Positions 35,349-44,759 are shown, counted from the first letter of the stretch. The stretch is 64,000 bases of DNA from Flammeovirga sp. SJP92 (GCF_001583495.1 NZ_LQAQ01000061.1:682001-746000), one strand, 5' to 3'. Notes: a model not told the origin generated them from the letters alone. Program-made: numbers and translations.

Positions 35349-35831
35349 TTAGATCCCCAATTCTTGAAATAAAGACTTAATTTCATCTGATGACGGACGA
35401 GGTGCGTTAGCCACTTTCACTTCTCCTTCTTTGTCTAATAAGATAAATCTTGGAATAGCAGAGATATTAAATTTCTCAATAAAACCCTGGTTTCCTGAAT
35501 AATGGAATTGATTACCGTGCAATTCTTTTTTCTCTACCATTTTCTTCCAAGCTTTAGTATCTTGATCCACTGATAGACTTACAAAAACTACATCTCCATC
35601 TTTGTGATTTTCTTCCAATGCCTTTAAAGATGGTATTTCACCTAAACATGGTCCACACCATGAAGCCCAAACGTCGATATAAACATATTTCCCTTTAAAA
35701 TCAGCAAGGTTCACTTCCTTACCTTTCAGGTCTTTGAATTTATAAACGCCATCATCCTCAATACTTAAAAAGCTAAATAGTGTGATTGATAAAAGTAGCG
35801 ACAGGGCAGTAATAATATTTTTCTTATTCAT
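35349..35831 (-). CDS. TlpA/ResA-like secreted thioredoxin
   Basis: 160 residues with an N-terminal hydrophobic signal or anchor (about 6-22). An AhpC/TSA-thioredoxin fold follows, with VNLADFKGKYVYIDVWASWCGPCLGE; the active site is WCGPC near residue 59. AIPRFILLDKEG near 125 contains the cis-Pro. Periplasmic relatives reduce disulfides on apocytochromes or other envelope proteins. It is monocistronic and has its own terminator. Confidence 0.9.
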   Translation of the reverse strand: MNKKNIITALSLLLSITLFSFLSIEDDGVYKFKDLKGKEVNLADFKGKYVYIDVWASWCGPCLGEIPSLKALEENHKDGDVVFVSLSVDQDTKAWKKMVEKKELHGNQFHYSGNQGFIEKFNISAIPRFILLDKEGEVKVANAPRPSSDEIKSLFQELGI

Positions 35832-36051
35832 TGTTTTGTAATTTTATAAAGTTGCTAAGACTAAGATTAATTAGTGCTTAATGAGCGTGTTTTATATATA
35901 ACGATGTAAAGTTGATAAAAATTTCAATTCTGTTGATAGGATAAACTTCCTTAAGTTCAGACAATTTTCCCTTTAATGTTGACATAATGTAATAATACAA
36001 AACTACAACATTTTACCTATAACCTTTGTTTTGACCTATAGATAGTACGCT

Positions 36052-37005
36052 TTAAAAGATATTTTTAACCTTTTTCACCACTTCATTAAAGAACGCTTCA
36101 GACCAGAAATTCTTTTTGATTTTTGCATAGACTTCTTTTTCTATTTCATCAAAAATTGGATCTGAATATAGCTTTTTCCCTTTCCTTGCTAATTCTAAAG
36201 CCACCACATATTCTTTGTTGATCATTGTAAAAAGTAAACCTAAAAGAAAGTCTCTGATGCTGATGCTCTCTTTTTCCAAGTTATTCAAATATGAGATCTC
36301 AACCCATAAAGGGGCCTTTTTCAGCGTCACCTTGGCCAACTTTTTATTCAAAGCACCAGAGAATAAATTCTCATATGTTTTATGAGTACCTCTAATTACT
36401 TTTTGTACTTCGTACTCTGAAAGCCAGAAGCTTTTGTCTGCCATATAATTGAGGATAGAACTTGCATTGTCTTCTCCATTATATGTTTGTGTCAAGCCAG
36501 GTTCAAAATCAATAGCTAGAGCATTGTCCTGAATACCCGGTTTCAAACTTCTTAAAATTCTAAGATCAATACCTTGAGAATCTGTTTTCAGCCAATCCAC
36601 ATAGTCCAATGACAACTTTTCCAAGGCATGACTGATAGAGATATTATTGAGCTGAATAGTTCGATCTAATTCGAAATAAGGAGAGAAAATATAATCTTTT
36701 ACGTTATTCTCATTGGGGATAAGTGTGCTGGAGCAATAAGGACTCTTTGTCAGATGGAAGTCTAATTTTTCAGCTTCCTGATCTGATACAATACAATTGA
36801 ATTTATAGAGCTTTTTGAAACCTTGATTATCTTCTTCAGAGATGTCAAACTTTCTATCATCTGCATCAAAAGCAATACAAATTGAATAAGGAGCAATTTC
36901 TTTCCACTTTGCATGGATTTCTCCTGAGGCTCCTACATCTACTAATACAGGTGGTTTGTTTGTAAATTCTTCTCTTGAAAGAATTCGTTTCGCGATTGAA
37001 TGCAT
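36052..37005 (-). CDS. FkbM-family methyltransferase
   Basis: 317 residues, no signal or membrane segment. The N-terminal SAM-binding part begins PVLVDVGASGEIHAKW (about 19-34; motif I D-x-G-A-x-G), followed by IAFDADDRKF, and LDYVDWLKTDSQGIDLRIL (about 130-148), which carries the FkbM-type K-x-D-x-x-G. The family O-methylates sugars, lipids or natural products; the substrate here is unknown. The C-terminal 100 residues are charged and unlike standard FkbM. It lies alone, downstream of htpG and past that gene's terminator. Confidence 0.78.
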   Translation of the reverse strand: MHSIAKRILSREEFTNKPPVLVDVGASGEIHAKWKEIAPYSICIAFDADDRKFDISEEDNQGFKKLYKFNCIVSDQEAEKLDFHLTKSPYCSSTLIPNENNVKDYIFSPYFELDRTIQLNNISISHALEKLSLDYVDWLKTDSQGIDLRILRSLKPGIQDNALAIDFEPGLTQTYNGEDNASSILNYMADKSFWLSEYEVQKVIRGTHKTYENLFSGALNKKLAKVTLKKAPLWVEISYLNNLEKESISIRDFLLGLLFTMINKEYVVALELARKGKKLYSDPIFDEIEKEVYAKIKKNFWSEAFFNEVVKKVKNIF

Positions 37006-37082
37006 ATTAACTGTCTTTTACTTTAAGCGAAAGTCAAATATACATTTTTTTTGTCCTGATGCTCAAAAAATAACAAAGTAAA

Positions 37083-37113
37083 AAGGCCGTTGAGTAATTT
37101 ACCCAACGGCCTT
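37083..37113 (-). terminator. terminator after htpG
   Basis: AAGGCCGTTG (37083-37092)/CAACGGCCTT (37104-37113), perfect 10-bp stem with TTTTTAC following on the minus strand. Confidence 0.9.
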
Positions 37114-37158
37114 ATTATTAATGTTTCAACAATGCACCTTTAAATAGTGTATTCTTGA

Positions 37159-39033
37159 TTAGATGATTTCTAATGAACGGTTAATGAATGCAGTAAGATC
37201 AGCACCTTTCAAGTTACCTTGAGAAAGTTTTGCTAAATCGTAAGCATGTTTCACCAATTTATCTTGAGCTGCAGTATCCTCTTCTTTCAAGATTCTACCT
37301 ACAAGTTCGCTGTTTCCGTTGATAGTTACTGTATCAGCACCAGGGAAACCACCAAACATGCCACCCATTCCACCTTGCATCGCAGACATTTCTTCCATTC
37401 TACGCATGAACTCAGGCTTAGTGATCATTACCGGTAATTCGTCAGCAGTCATCGCCTCTACTTTTGGTTCCAACTTGTCATCATTCAAGGCACGCTTGAA
37501 GATCTCTACCAACTTCTTAGTTTCGTCCTCTGTTAATACAGATTCGTTTTTCTCGTCCGTTTCGATCAAGTTGTTTACCGTATCAGAGTCGATACGCTTC
37601 ATTGTGATGTTCTCGAACTTGTGCTCTGTATTGCTTACAAAGTGGCTGTCGATCATCGTATCCATTTTCAAGATATCATATCCTTTCTTCTTTGCCGCTT
37701 GAATATAAGTATCTTGCGTACCTTGGTCAGTAGCATAAAGGAATACGTGCTTGCCGTCCTTGTCAATTTGGTTAGAAGCTATATGTTCTTTGTACTCCTC
37801 TAAAGTAAATTTCTTACCGTCGATGTTTTCAAACAAACCGAATTTCTTTGCTTTGTCAAAGAACTTGTCGTCTGTCATCATACCGTACTTCACAAACAAA
37901 CCAATGCTCTCCCACTTCGTCTCATAGCTTTCTCTTTCGTTTTTGAACAAGCTGCTCAAACGATCTGCAACCTTACGCGTTACATAGCTAGAGATTTTCT
38001 TCACGTTCGCATCCGACTGTAAGTAAGATCTTGATACGTTCAATGGAATGTCTGGAGAATCAATTACACCGTGCATTAAGCGTAAGAACTCAGGCATAAT
38101 TTCCTCTACGTTGTCAGTGATAAACACCTGACGAGAGTACAATTGAATCTTGTCTTTATGAGGAGTGATATCTTCTTTTACTTTAGGGAAGTAAAGAATA
38201 CCAGTCAATTCAAATGGGTAATCCACGTTTAAGTGAATCCAGAATAAAGGCTCTTCAGACATTGGGTACAACTCTTTGTAGAAGTTGATGTAATCCTCGT
38301 CAGTTAATGTCTTAGGATCTTTTGTCCAAAGTGGCTCTTTTTGGTTGATGATATGTGGCTCAACGATTTCTACGTCTTTTGCATCATCACCTTCACCTTC
38401 TTTTTCAGTTCTTTTATCTACACCTACTTGGATAGCGATAGGCATAAACTTAGAGTATCTGTTTAAGATAGTACGTAAACGGTGCTCGTCTACAAACTCT
38501 TCAGAATCCTCATTGACATGAAGTACGATTGTAGTACCTCTGTCTGCTTTGTCAGCGTCAGTGATTTCATAAGTAGTTGAACCATCACAAGTCCATTTTA
38601 CTGATGGAGCATCTTTGAAAGATTTTGTGATTACTTCAACATGGTCAGAAACCATAAATGCTGAATAGAAACCAAGACCGAATTTACCGATGATTGTAGA
38701 AGTATCTACATCTTTGAATTTCTCAACAAATTCAGTAGCACCAGAAAATGCAACTTGGTTGATATATTTTTCAACTTCATCCTCACTCATACCGATACCA
38801 CGGTCAGTGATTGAAATTGTTTTTGCTTCCTTGTCTACATCAACTTGAATCGTTAGATCACCTAGTTCACCATCAAACTCGCCCATTGAAGCAAGTTTTT
38901 GAAGTTTCTGAGTTGCATCAACTGCATTGGCTACCAACTCACGTAAAAAAATGTCGTGATCTGAGTATAAGAACTTTTTAATGATAGGAAAGATATTTTC
39001 AGTGTTTACTGAAATAGAACCTTTTGCTGCCAT
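37159..39033 (-). CDS. htpG: molecular chaperone HtpG (Hsp90)
   Basis: 624-residue bacterial Hsp90. The GHKL ATPase domain has FLRELVANAVDA (Glu/Asn box near 30-37), ITDRGIGMSEDE (Asp of motif I, near 77) and IGKFGLGFYSAFM. The middle domain contains FPKVKEDITPHKDKIQLYSRQVF (by position about 285-307) and the catalytic-loop Arg region NVSRSYLQSD. Near the C-terminus is a Met/Gly-rich insert (MQGGMGGMFGGF) that looks lineage-specific. It assists folding and remodelling of client proteins under stress. Monocistronic, divergent from a long non-coding region. Confidence 0.97.
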   Translation of the reverse strand: MAAKGSISVNTENIFPIIKKFLYSDHDIFLRELVANAVDATQKLQKLASMGEFDGELGDLTIQVDVDKEAKTISITDRGIGMSEDEVEKYINQVAFSGATEFVEKFKDVDTSTIIGKFGLGFYSAFMVSDHVEVITKSFKDAPSVKWTCDGSTTYEITDADKADRGTTIVLHVNEDSEEFVDEHRLRTILNRYSKFMPIAIQVGVDKRTEKEGEGDDAKDVEIVEPHIINQKEPLWTKDPKTLTDEDYINFYKELYPMSEEPLFWIHLNVDYPFELTGILYFPKVKEDITPHKDKIQLYSRQVFITDNVEEIMPEFLRLMHGVIDSPDIPLNVSRSYLQSDANVKKISSYVTRKVADRLSSLFKNERESYETKWESIGLFVKYGMMTDDKFFDKAKKFGLFENIDGKKFTLEEYKEHIASNQIDKDGKHVFLYATDQGTQDTYIQAAKKKGYDILKMDTMIDSHFVSNTEHKFENITMKRIDSDTVNNLIETDEKNESVLTEDETKKLVEIFKRALNDDKLEPKVEAMTADELPVMITKPEFMRRMEEMSAMQGGMGGMFGGFPGADTVTINGNSELVGRILKEEDTAAQDKLVKHAYDLAKLSQGNLKGADLTAFINRSLEII

Positions 39034-39210
39034 GTTTATATTTTTTGTTTATTAAAATACTTATTTACTTCAATGACCTTAAAACTTTTTGTTCAAAGTC
39101 ATGACATCCTTTTCAAATTGCATTCCAAGCCAAAAATTGGGTAAAATTGACACTCAAAACTGCCTATTTGTCAGATTTGATTTTAATACTTTCATTAAAA
39201 ACGCCCTTTT

Positions 39211-39242
39211 TTTGGGTTAATATTAAAAATGTAATAGATTTG
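39211..39242 (+). promoter_or_regulatory. consensus promoter without a downstream gene
   Basis: TTTG (39211-39214), a 20-nt spacer, and TAGATTTG (39235-39242): an exact match to TTTG-N20-TAnnTTTG. The nearest downstream ORF on this strand is 455 nt away, beyond a terminator. Confidence 0.65.
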
Positions 39243-39247
39243 TAGAC

Positions 39248-39566
39248 GACGTTGACAATTTTGGATGACATTAATTTTCATTAACATTTAGTGTAACGAT
39301 TGTTTTCGTCACATAATAAACCATAGAAACACTCTCTTACTAAATATCTAACAGCGGGTATAAAAAGATTTAAACTAAATCAACAAGTAATCAGTCTTTT
39401 ACAGCGTCATGTAAAAAGATATTCCCTTTTAGAAACACATTTTAGTATATCACAGAGTTTTTCAAAACGTCGCAAAGTAATGACGCATTATTTACTTTGC
39501 CTTCAAATTTGTATAAGTAGTCACACATCATAATGAAAAGGCTGTTGAATATTTCGACAGCTTTTT
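39248..39566 (+). ncRNA. candidate small RNA or attenuated leader
   Basis: An RNA of about 320 nt would run from the promoter at 39211-39242 to the terminator at 39536-39566. Within it, GCAAAGTAA (39472-39480) and TTACTTTGC (39492-39500) form a perfect 9-bp hairpin. The only ATG-initiated ORFs are under 10 codons. It may be a free sRNA or a terminated leader of the DEAD-box helicase gene 130 nt further on. It is not recognised as tmRNA, RNase P, SRP or 6S RNA. Confidence 0.45.
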
Positions 39567-39570
39567 TCTT
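39536..39570 (+). terminator. intrinsic terminator with no upstream gene on its strand
   Basis: AAAAGGCTGT (39536-39545)/ACAGCTTTTT (39557-39566) with one G-T wobble and a T-rich tail. The nearest upstream gene, htpG, is on the other strand and points away. Confidence 0.75.
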
Positions 39571-39696
39571 TTACAAGAATTTATAACAAAGTAAACACCC
39601 TATATCTTACTATTATTAATGACCTTTTAGAAATGATACTATGCTCTAAAGTTTCAAACCCCTAACTTTGTGAAAATTTTAAACTCATTATTGTCC

Positions 39697-40926
39697 ATGA
39701 CATTTGAAGAATTGGGAGTTATCCCTGAAATCCAAGAAGCATTAGAAAACAGAGGGTATGACACACCTACCCCAATTCAAGAAAAAGCCATTCCATCTAT
39801 TCTAGAAGGTAATGATCTGCAAGGCAGTGCTCAAACCGGAACTGGAAAAACGGCTGCTTTTTGTATTCCTATTATTCAATTGTTGAAGAAGAACTCCAAT
39901 AATGGTAAAAAGATCAGAGCACTCATTATCACTCCTACACGTGAATTAGCCCTTCAAGTAGGAAATAACTTCAGTTTATACAATCAAAAGACAAAACTGA
40001 AACAACTTGTTATTTTTGGCGGGATTCCCCATGACAAACAAATCAAAAGGTTGAAGCAAGGTGTGGAAGTACTTATTGCCACTCCTGGCCGATTACTCGA
40101 TTTACATCAGCAAGGTTATGTAGATTTAGGTCATGTAGAAAATTTTGTACTGGATGAGGCAGACAAAATGCTGGACATGGGATTCATCAATGATATAAAA
40201 AAAATCATTACGCTCATACCAGCCAAAAGGCAGACATTACTTTTCTCTGCCACGATGCCTGATACAATTCAAAAAATCAGTAAATCCATTCTTCATAATC
40301 CACTAAAAGTAGAGGTAACACCTGTTTCATCTACTGCTGATACCATTGATCAGTTCATCTATTATGTAGACAAAAGGAACAAAAAACAATTGCTTTTTGA
40401 AATTCTAGATGATGATAAAAAAGACAGTGTGCTTATTTTCATGAGAACGAAAAGAGGGGCCAACCATCTTGCCAAAACACTCAATGATAACCGTGTAAAA
40501 GCAGAAGCTATTCATGGTAATAAGTCACAAACTGCACGACAGAGAGCACTTGAGAATTTTAAGAAAAAGAAAACACGAATCCTTGTCGCAACTGATATTG
40601 CCGCTCGTGGTATTGATATTAGTCAGCTGAAATACGTTATCAATTTTGAGATCCCTGAAGTAGCAGAAACTTATGTGCACAGAATTGGGCGTTCTGGAAG
40701 AGCAGGAGAAGAGGGTGTTGCGATTTCACTTGCTGACGGCACTGAGTTACAAGATGTGAAAAGTATTGAAAAACTCATTGGGCATAAAATCCCCGAGATA
40801 AAAGAGAATCCTTTCCCAATGCAGGAGAAGGAAAAAGATATTGCTCAACAAGCGGCAAAAAGAAAGAAACAAATCAAAAGAAGTAAACAAGGCAATAGAA
40901 GAAAGAAGAAAAAGGACAGCAAGTAA
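39697..40926 (+). CDS. DEAD-box RNA helicase (RhlE-like)
   Basis: 409 residues from the ATG at 39697, which gives the MTFEELGV start typical of RhlE; an in-frame GTG at 39670 would overlap the promoter box TAACTTTG and is less likely. Motifs are complete: Q motif (GYDTPTPIQ), I QTGTGKT, Ia PTRELA, GG, Ib TPGR, II DEAD, III SAT, IV SVLIFMRT, V ATDIAARGID and VI HRIGRSGR. The short basic C-terminal tail (QAAKRKKQIKRSKQ) binds RNA. Roles are RNA unwinding, ribosome assembly and cold adaptation. It ends 4 nt from the convergent kinase gene, with no terminator between. Confidence 0.95.
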   Translation: MTFEELGVIPEIQEALENRGYDTPTPIQEKAIPSILEGNDLQGSAQTGTGKTAAFCIPIIQLLKKNSNNGKKIRALIITPTRELALQVGNNFSLYNQKTKLKQLVIFGGIPHDKQIKRLKQGVEVLIATPGRLLDLHQQGYVDLGHVENFVLDEADKMLDMGFINDIKKIITLIPAKRQTLLFSATMPDTIQKISKSILHNPLKVEVTPVSSTADTIDQFIYYVDKRNKKQLLFEILDDDKKDSVLIFMRTKRGANHLAKTLNDNRVKAEAIHGNKSQTARQRALENFKKKKTRILVATDIAARGIDISQLKYVINFEIPEVAETYVHRIGRSGRAGEEGVAISLADGTELQDVKSIEKLIGHKIPEIKENPFPMQEKEKDIAQQAAKRKKQIKRSKQGNRRKKKKDSK

Positions 40927-40930
40927 TGAC

Positions 40931-42763
40931 TTAATGTGCTTCTTCTTTATGAAGATCTATATGTTCAATCTTCACAATTGTACCTTTTACAGAAGATTCA
41001 ATGGTCAGTTTCGCTCCAATTGAAGCTGACCTGAAATCTATATTATTCAAGCCAATTCCTCCTCTTACATTATTGGTATCAAAACCAACCCCATTATCCT
41101 CATAATAGATATTACCTATTCCATCATCATTACCAAAAAACTGAATAAAAACAGTTTCGGCCTGACTATGTTTTGATGCATTGTGGATCAATTCCTGAAT
41201 TATTCTAAAACAATGATGCTTGGTTTCCTTATTTGTTATTTCGGGCCAATCATGAAATTGTACAACAACTTTTTGTCTCTCAGAATTATATTTAGATACT
41301 AAATCAATAATAGATTCTCTGAAAGAAATATGATGAAAACTTGGCGAGATCAATTCATGACTAAGGTTCCTGATAGAGTCCATTGTATCCGTCAAAATGT
41401 TTTTCGCCTCCTGACTCATATTGGAATCTGATTTATTAAATAAGGCCAAATTTCCCCCAATTGAATCATGCAATTCTCTACCAATTCTATTTCTTTCTTT
41501 TTCCTGCCCTTCAAGTACTGCTTTCGAATAGAGTTTATGCTTTTCCAACATTGCCTTTTTCAGTTCAATTTTCTCATTATAAATAGTAATCGAACGCTTC
41601 AAAAGGAGATAAAAATAAACTACAGATTCATATACTATGAAAATGTAATAAACATAATCGGTATAAGAAGCTCTCTGAATAACACCCATATGTGGCAAAG
41701 TCACAAACATAGCAATGATAACCAATCGGCTCATTTGAACCACAAAAAGGTATTTCGATAAGATCGAATGATTTCTATTTTTATATAAAATCACTGAACT
41801 TACAAAAAAGCTCACCCATGAAATAATTACAATTGCAATAAAATTGACATAGACTACAACAGGACTGCTGCTCGCTACAAGGGTGATGACAGAAATGACT
41901 GAATAAATAAGAAATGAAGGACTGAACCAGCTTAAAAACTTCTTAAAAAATCGTTCTTCAGGTATAAAGAGATTATAGAAGTAAACTAATGATATGATAT
42001 AAACTAAATTAAAAAAATGACGCATTATATAATTTGCATCATGATATTCAGCTCCGAATAAATCTATAAATAATCCTATCTCACATTCAGCAAAAAAGAT
42101 ACCTATACCAAAGGTCAAAGCATAAAGCAAGAACACAGGTTGACGCGATAAAATACCTATAAAAAAACCTATGGATAGTAAAGTAATCACTACCGCTCTC
42201 AAAAAACTGATGATATAAAATTCATTCTGATTACTTTCTAAAAAAGAAGGAACATCAAATAAAAAAACCTCTGAATGTATAGGCCAGCCTTGTCCATCCA
42301 TTCTGAAATAAATTGTCTTCTCTTCTCCTTTTTTAAAATCAATGATATAACTGTATCCTTTTTCTGATATCCCCAAGCTTTGAAGACGTGCCGGACTACC
42401 TGTTCCGCCAAAGTAATGAAGTGAATCACCTTCAGAGGAGAAAACCCAAATTTCAAGATTAGGGATTAATGTATAATTAAAATATAATACTTTTTGTACC
42501 TCCTTATTGCTTTTTAGCATCAAACGGTACCAACTTGCTTCTTCTGTAGGTCCTCTTGAAAGTCCTTTGCTGTTTGAATCTTCCCATAAATCACTAAAAA
42601 CAGGATGTGTATCGGAGGAAGGAGGTTGTGCTCCACCATATATTTGAGCGTGAGGGGTTAGGTTAAATTTATTGTTTAACTTATCAATATTGATCTGTGC
42701 ATTTACAGAAGTTGTAATTTCCAGCAAACAAAATAGTAATACAAGTATGAGCTTTATTTTCAT
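40931..42763 (-). CDS. 7TMR-DISM sensor histidine kinase (HisKA_3)
   Basis: 610 residues. A signal peptide (about 1-22) precedes a 7TMR-DISMED2-like extracellular domain (about 40-175, with WYRLMLKSN). Seven transmembrane helices (about 185-400) follow, and a short coiled coil leads to the HisKA_3 dimerisation domain with H432 in RIGRELHDSIGG. The HATPase part has N box LIHNASKHSQA and G1 YEDNGVGFDT. The architecture is typical of Bacteroidota kinases paired with NarL/LuxR regulators, and such a gene lies 62 nt upstream on the same strand. Signal unknown, probably a carbohydrate-like ligand. Confidence 0.93.
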   Translation of the reverse strand: MKIKLILVLLFCLLEITTSVNAQINIDKLNNKFNLTPHAQIYGGAQPPSSDTHPVFSDLWEDSNSKGLSRGPTEEASWYRLMLKSNKEVQKVLYFNYTLIPNLEIWVFSSEGDSLHYFGGTGSPARLQSLGISEKGYSYIIDFKKGEEKTIYFRMDGQGWPIHSEVFLFDVPSFLESNQNEFYIISFLRAVVITLLSIGFFIGILSRQPVFLLYALTFGIGIFFAECEIGLFIDLFGAEYHDANYIMRHFFNLVYIISLVYFYNLFIPEERFFKKFLSWFSPSFLIYSVISVITLVASSSPVVVYVNFIAIVIISWVSFFVSSVILYKNRNHSILSKYLFVVQMSRLVIIAMFVTLPHMGVIQRASYTDYVYYIFIVYESVVYFYLLLKRSITIYNEKIELKKAMLEKHKLYSKAVLEGQEKERNRIGRELHDSIGGNLALFNKSDSNMSQEAKNILTDTMDSIRNLSHELISPSFHHISFRESIIDLVSKYNSERQKVVVQFHDWPEITNKETKHHCFRIIQELIHNASKHSQAETVFIQFFGNDDGIGNIYYEDNGVGFDTNNVRGGIGLNNIDFRSASIGAKLTIESSVKGTIVKIEHIDLHKEEAH

Positions 42764-42824
42764 TCAATTAAATAGCAATTGTAAATATAACCCAGAGCAC
42801 TTTTTCCACAATACTCATTCTATT

Positions 42825-43442
42825 TTATGTCAATAGATTCTTATAAGCGTATTTGATCAACTCTGCTCTATTCTCAATTTTAAGTTTGGATTTGATATTT
42901 CTGTTATGGGTTTTAACTGTTTCGACGCTAATATACAGCATTTCTGCGATATCATTGGCATTAAGACCCTTTGCAATATACTTAATGATCTGTTCCTCAC
43001 GTGGAGACAAAACTATAGTTTCCAAAGTGAGATATTTCATAGACGTTTTTACCCTCTCAGAATAAAACTCTTTATCCTCTAAAACATCAGTAATAGCTGT
43101 TGTAAAAATTTCTAGAGGGTCATCTTTTAGAATATAACCGTTTACACCTGCTTCAATAGACTTTTTCACTAGTGAAGGTTTATTATGCATAGATACGATT
43201 AGAAACTTAGTAGTAGTATTTCCAAGCTCTTTCACTGAACTTACAAAATCATAGCCCTTTTGATGAGGCATATCCATATCTACCAATACAATATCATAAT
43301 TCACTACATCATCGAGAACAACATCTTTAGGGGTATTGATGATTTCAATGTCTGAATTAAATTGCTCTAAGAGTATTCTTTCTATTCCTTGACAGAATAG
43401 CATGTGATCGTCCAGTATTAGTATTTTTGGTTTTGGTGTCAT
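42825..43442 (-). CDS. NarL/LuxR-type response regulator
   Basis: 205 residues. The receiver domain (1-120) has the acidic pair D11/D12, phospho-acceptor D55 in LVDMDMP, and the conserved Lys in LKDDP near 108. The GerE/LuxR DNA-binding domain (about 145-205) contains LSPREEQIIKYIAKGLNANDIAE and SVETVKTHNRNIKSKL (by position). It would be phosphorylated by the kinase encoded 62 nt downstream. A 350-nt gene-free leader lies upstream. Targets are unknown; the neighbours give no direct clue. Confidence 0.95.
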   Translation of the reverse strand: MTPKPKILILDDHMLFCQGIERILLEQFNSDIEIINTPKDVVLDDVVNYDIVLVDMDMPHQKGYDFVSSVKELGNTTTKFLIVSMHNKPSLVKKSIEAGVNGYILKDDPLEIFTTAITDVLEDKEFYSERVKTSMKYLTLETIVLSPREEQIIKYIAKGLNANDIAEMLYISVETVKTHNRNIKSKLKIENRAELIKYAYKNLLT

Positions 43443-43793
43443 TACGATTAAATATTAGCAAGAAGAGTTTTGTCCCGAAAGATCGTCTATTATCGGATAA
43501 TTAAATAATTTTAATTAATAAAATTATAATAATGTAATAATTTATGGTTTTTCATTGAAAAACTTACTTGAATTAAAAAAATAATCCTATCCGCTCATTA
43601 TCAATTACCTTTATTGTCATTTCTACTTCTTTTTCTAATTAAAATGATAACATTATCACAATGTTGTTTACAGTTTAACAATATATAAAATTTCGTAATT
43701 TTTGGATGTATTCACTAAAATCGATACCTGCAAAATTGATTTCTGCGTTAAATTGAGACGTATTCAATGTATGTTTTGATAAATTAAAAGGAT
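43443..43793. other. AT-rich gene-free region upstream of the response regulator
   Basis: About 350 bp, extremely AT-rich around 43500-43560 with self-complementary A/T stretches. It must hold the minus-strand promoter of the LuxR-type gene and a plus-strand promoter for the 45-codon ORF; TATGTTTTG at 43770-43778 is a near match to the -7 box. Confidence 0.45.
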
Positions 43794-43931
43794 ATGAAGA
43801 AGAAGAATTACAAATTTGAAAAAACGTACGCTATCAAATTTGACGATGCAATCCGAAACTTAGAACACTTCAACAAAGATGTAAACAAAGAATTGTTGGC
43901 GTCAATCACACAAAAAGTAAGCGTTAAATAG
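43794..43931 (+). CDS. 45-residue basic small protein
   Basis: ORF of 45 codons starting MKKKNYKFEKTYAIKF and ending TQKVSVK. AAAAGGAT just before the ATG is one of the better Shine-Dalgarno sequences in this window, and a strong bidirectional terminator follows 23 nt after the stop. The sequence is charged, with a pattern compatible with a strand (YKFEKTYAIKF) and a helix (FDDAIRNLEHFNKDVNKELLASI by position 16-38). No transmembrane segment or signal. It has no recognised family. Possibly a small regulator or part of the neighbouring two-component unit. Confidence 0.6.
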   Translation: MKKKNYKFEKTYAIKFDDAIRNLEHFNKDVNKELLASITQKVSVK

Positions 43932-43954
43932 CAAGAGCTATTCCTTCATAAATA

Positions 43955-43996
43955 AAAAAAGAGCTTAAGTTATTGTATTAACCTAAGCTCTTTTTT
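43955..43996. terminator. bidirectional terminator after the small ORF
   Basis: AAAAAAGAGCTTA (43955-43967)/TAAGCTCTTTTTT (43984-43996), perfect 13-bp stem with extended inner pairing. It serves the small ORF and the convergent membrane-protein gene. Confidence 0.9.
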
Positions 43997-44016
43997 AATT
44001 CTTGATAACTATGCAT

Positions 44017-44574
44017 TTAATAATAGTTTTTATGCAATAGCACAACTGACATAAACTTATTGAAAGCGCAAAGCAGAAGAGCTATCATTATTATGACATC
44101 AACCTTAATTTCTGAAAATAAAGTATTTATTATTAATAACATTGATAAAACAATCGTAATCAAACTACTGATCAAGTAAATAAATTTTACAATTCTGTGT
44201 TTCCTAATTAGCGATGAAAAGTTTAAGGTAACCATGCCTTTTCCTAAAATCCAGAAGCTACCAAAATACACTATCGTTGTATTATCTAAATGAGCATGTG
44301 CCATGAAAAGCATCGCCATAAAAAGGTCCGCTATGGCATTCAAGAAGGAGAACCCCCAACTAAATATCTTTTCTCTATTACCTGATGAAATATAAATCTC
44401 AAGAAATGAAGAAGGCAGTAAAATGAGACCAAAAACTGTTGTCATTGTGTATACATCACTAAATGGACGGATATACAGAATAAGGCTTATTAATAAATAA
44501 GACACTCCTGTAAGTGCAATCATCCATTTTTTTGGTGTAATGGTATTTTGATAAGTTTTACAAATCGTCTTCAT
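44017..44574 (-). CDS. HdeD/DUF308-like integral membrane protein
   Basis: 185 residues with about six transmembrane helices in three hairpin-like pairs (for example 'WMIALTGVSYLLISLILYI' and 'YLISSLITIVLSMLLIINTLF', by position about 18-36 and 132-152). This matches the HdeD/DUF308 architecture, in which GxxxxxxG helix pairs repeat. The function of the family is unclear (acid-stress linked in enterics). It is monocistronic and convergent with the 45-codon ORF. Confidence 0.6.
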   Translation of the reverse strand: MKTICKTYQNTITPKKWMIALTGVSYLLISLILYIRPFSDVYTMTTVFGLILLPSSFLEIYISSGNREKIFSWGFSFLNAIADLFMAMLFMAHAHLDNTTIVYFGSFWILGKGMVTLNFSSLIRKHRIVKFIYLISSLITIVLSMLLIINTLFSEIKVDVIIMIALLLCAFNKFMSVVLLHKNYY

Positions 44575-44751
44575 TTATTCTTCATTTATAATTAGGCATA
44601 GCAACTCAAACAAAATCAATGTAATATTTATCTGAGTATTTATAAGACGTAGTATTTTGATTCCTGTTTCAAAAAAAAGAAATATTTAACATAAGTTTAA
44701 TGTCAAACATATTTACTTAATTGTCTCTAACTGAATTCTGTCATAATTAAT

Positions 44752-44759
44752 TAGATTTG
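44752..44759 (+). promoter_or_regulatory. -7 box upstream of the GNAT gene
   Basis: TAGATTTG matches TAnnTTTG. Transcription would start about 35 nt before the ATG at 44801. No convincing -33 box is seen. Confidence 0.45.

Larger units (their letters stand above)
39034..39669. other. gene-free divergent region between htpG and the DEAD-box helicase
   Basis: About 640-660 bp with no credible ORF. It contains a full promoter at 39211-39242, an inverted repeat at 39472-39500, an intrinsic terminator at 39536-39566, and a TAACTTTG box about 30 nt before the helicase ATG. A candidate transcript lies between the first and third items. Confidence 0.7.

Noticed and set aside
39670-39696. GTG start extending the DEAD-box helicase
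   Set aside because: It overlaps the TAACTTTG box, and the ATG at 39697 gives the family-typical N-terminus.
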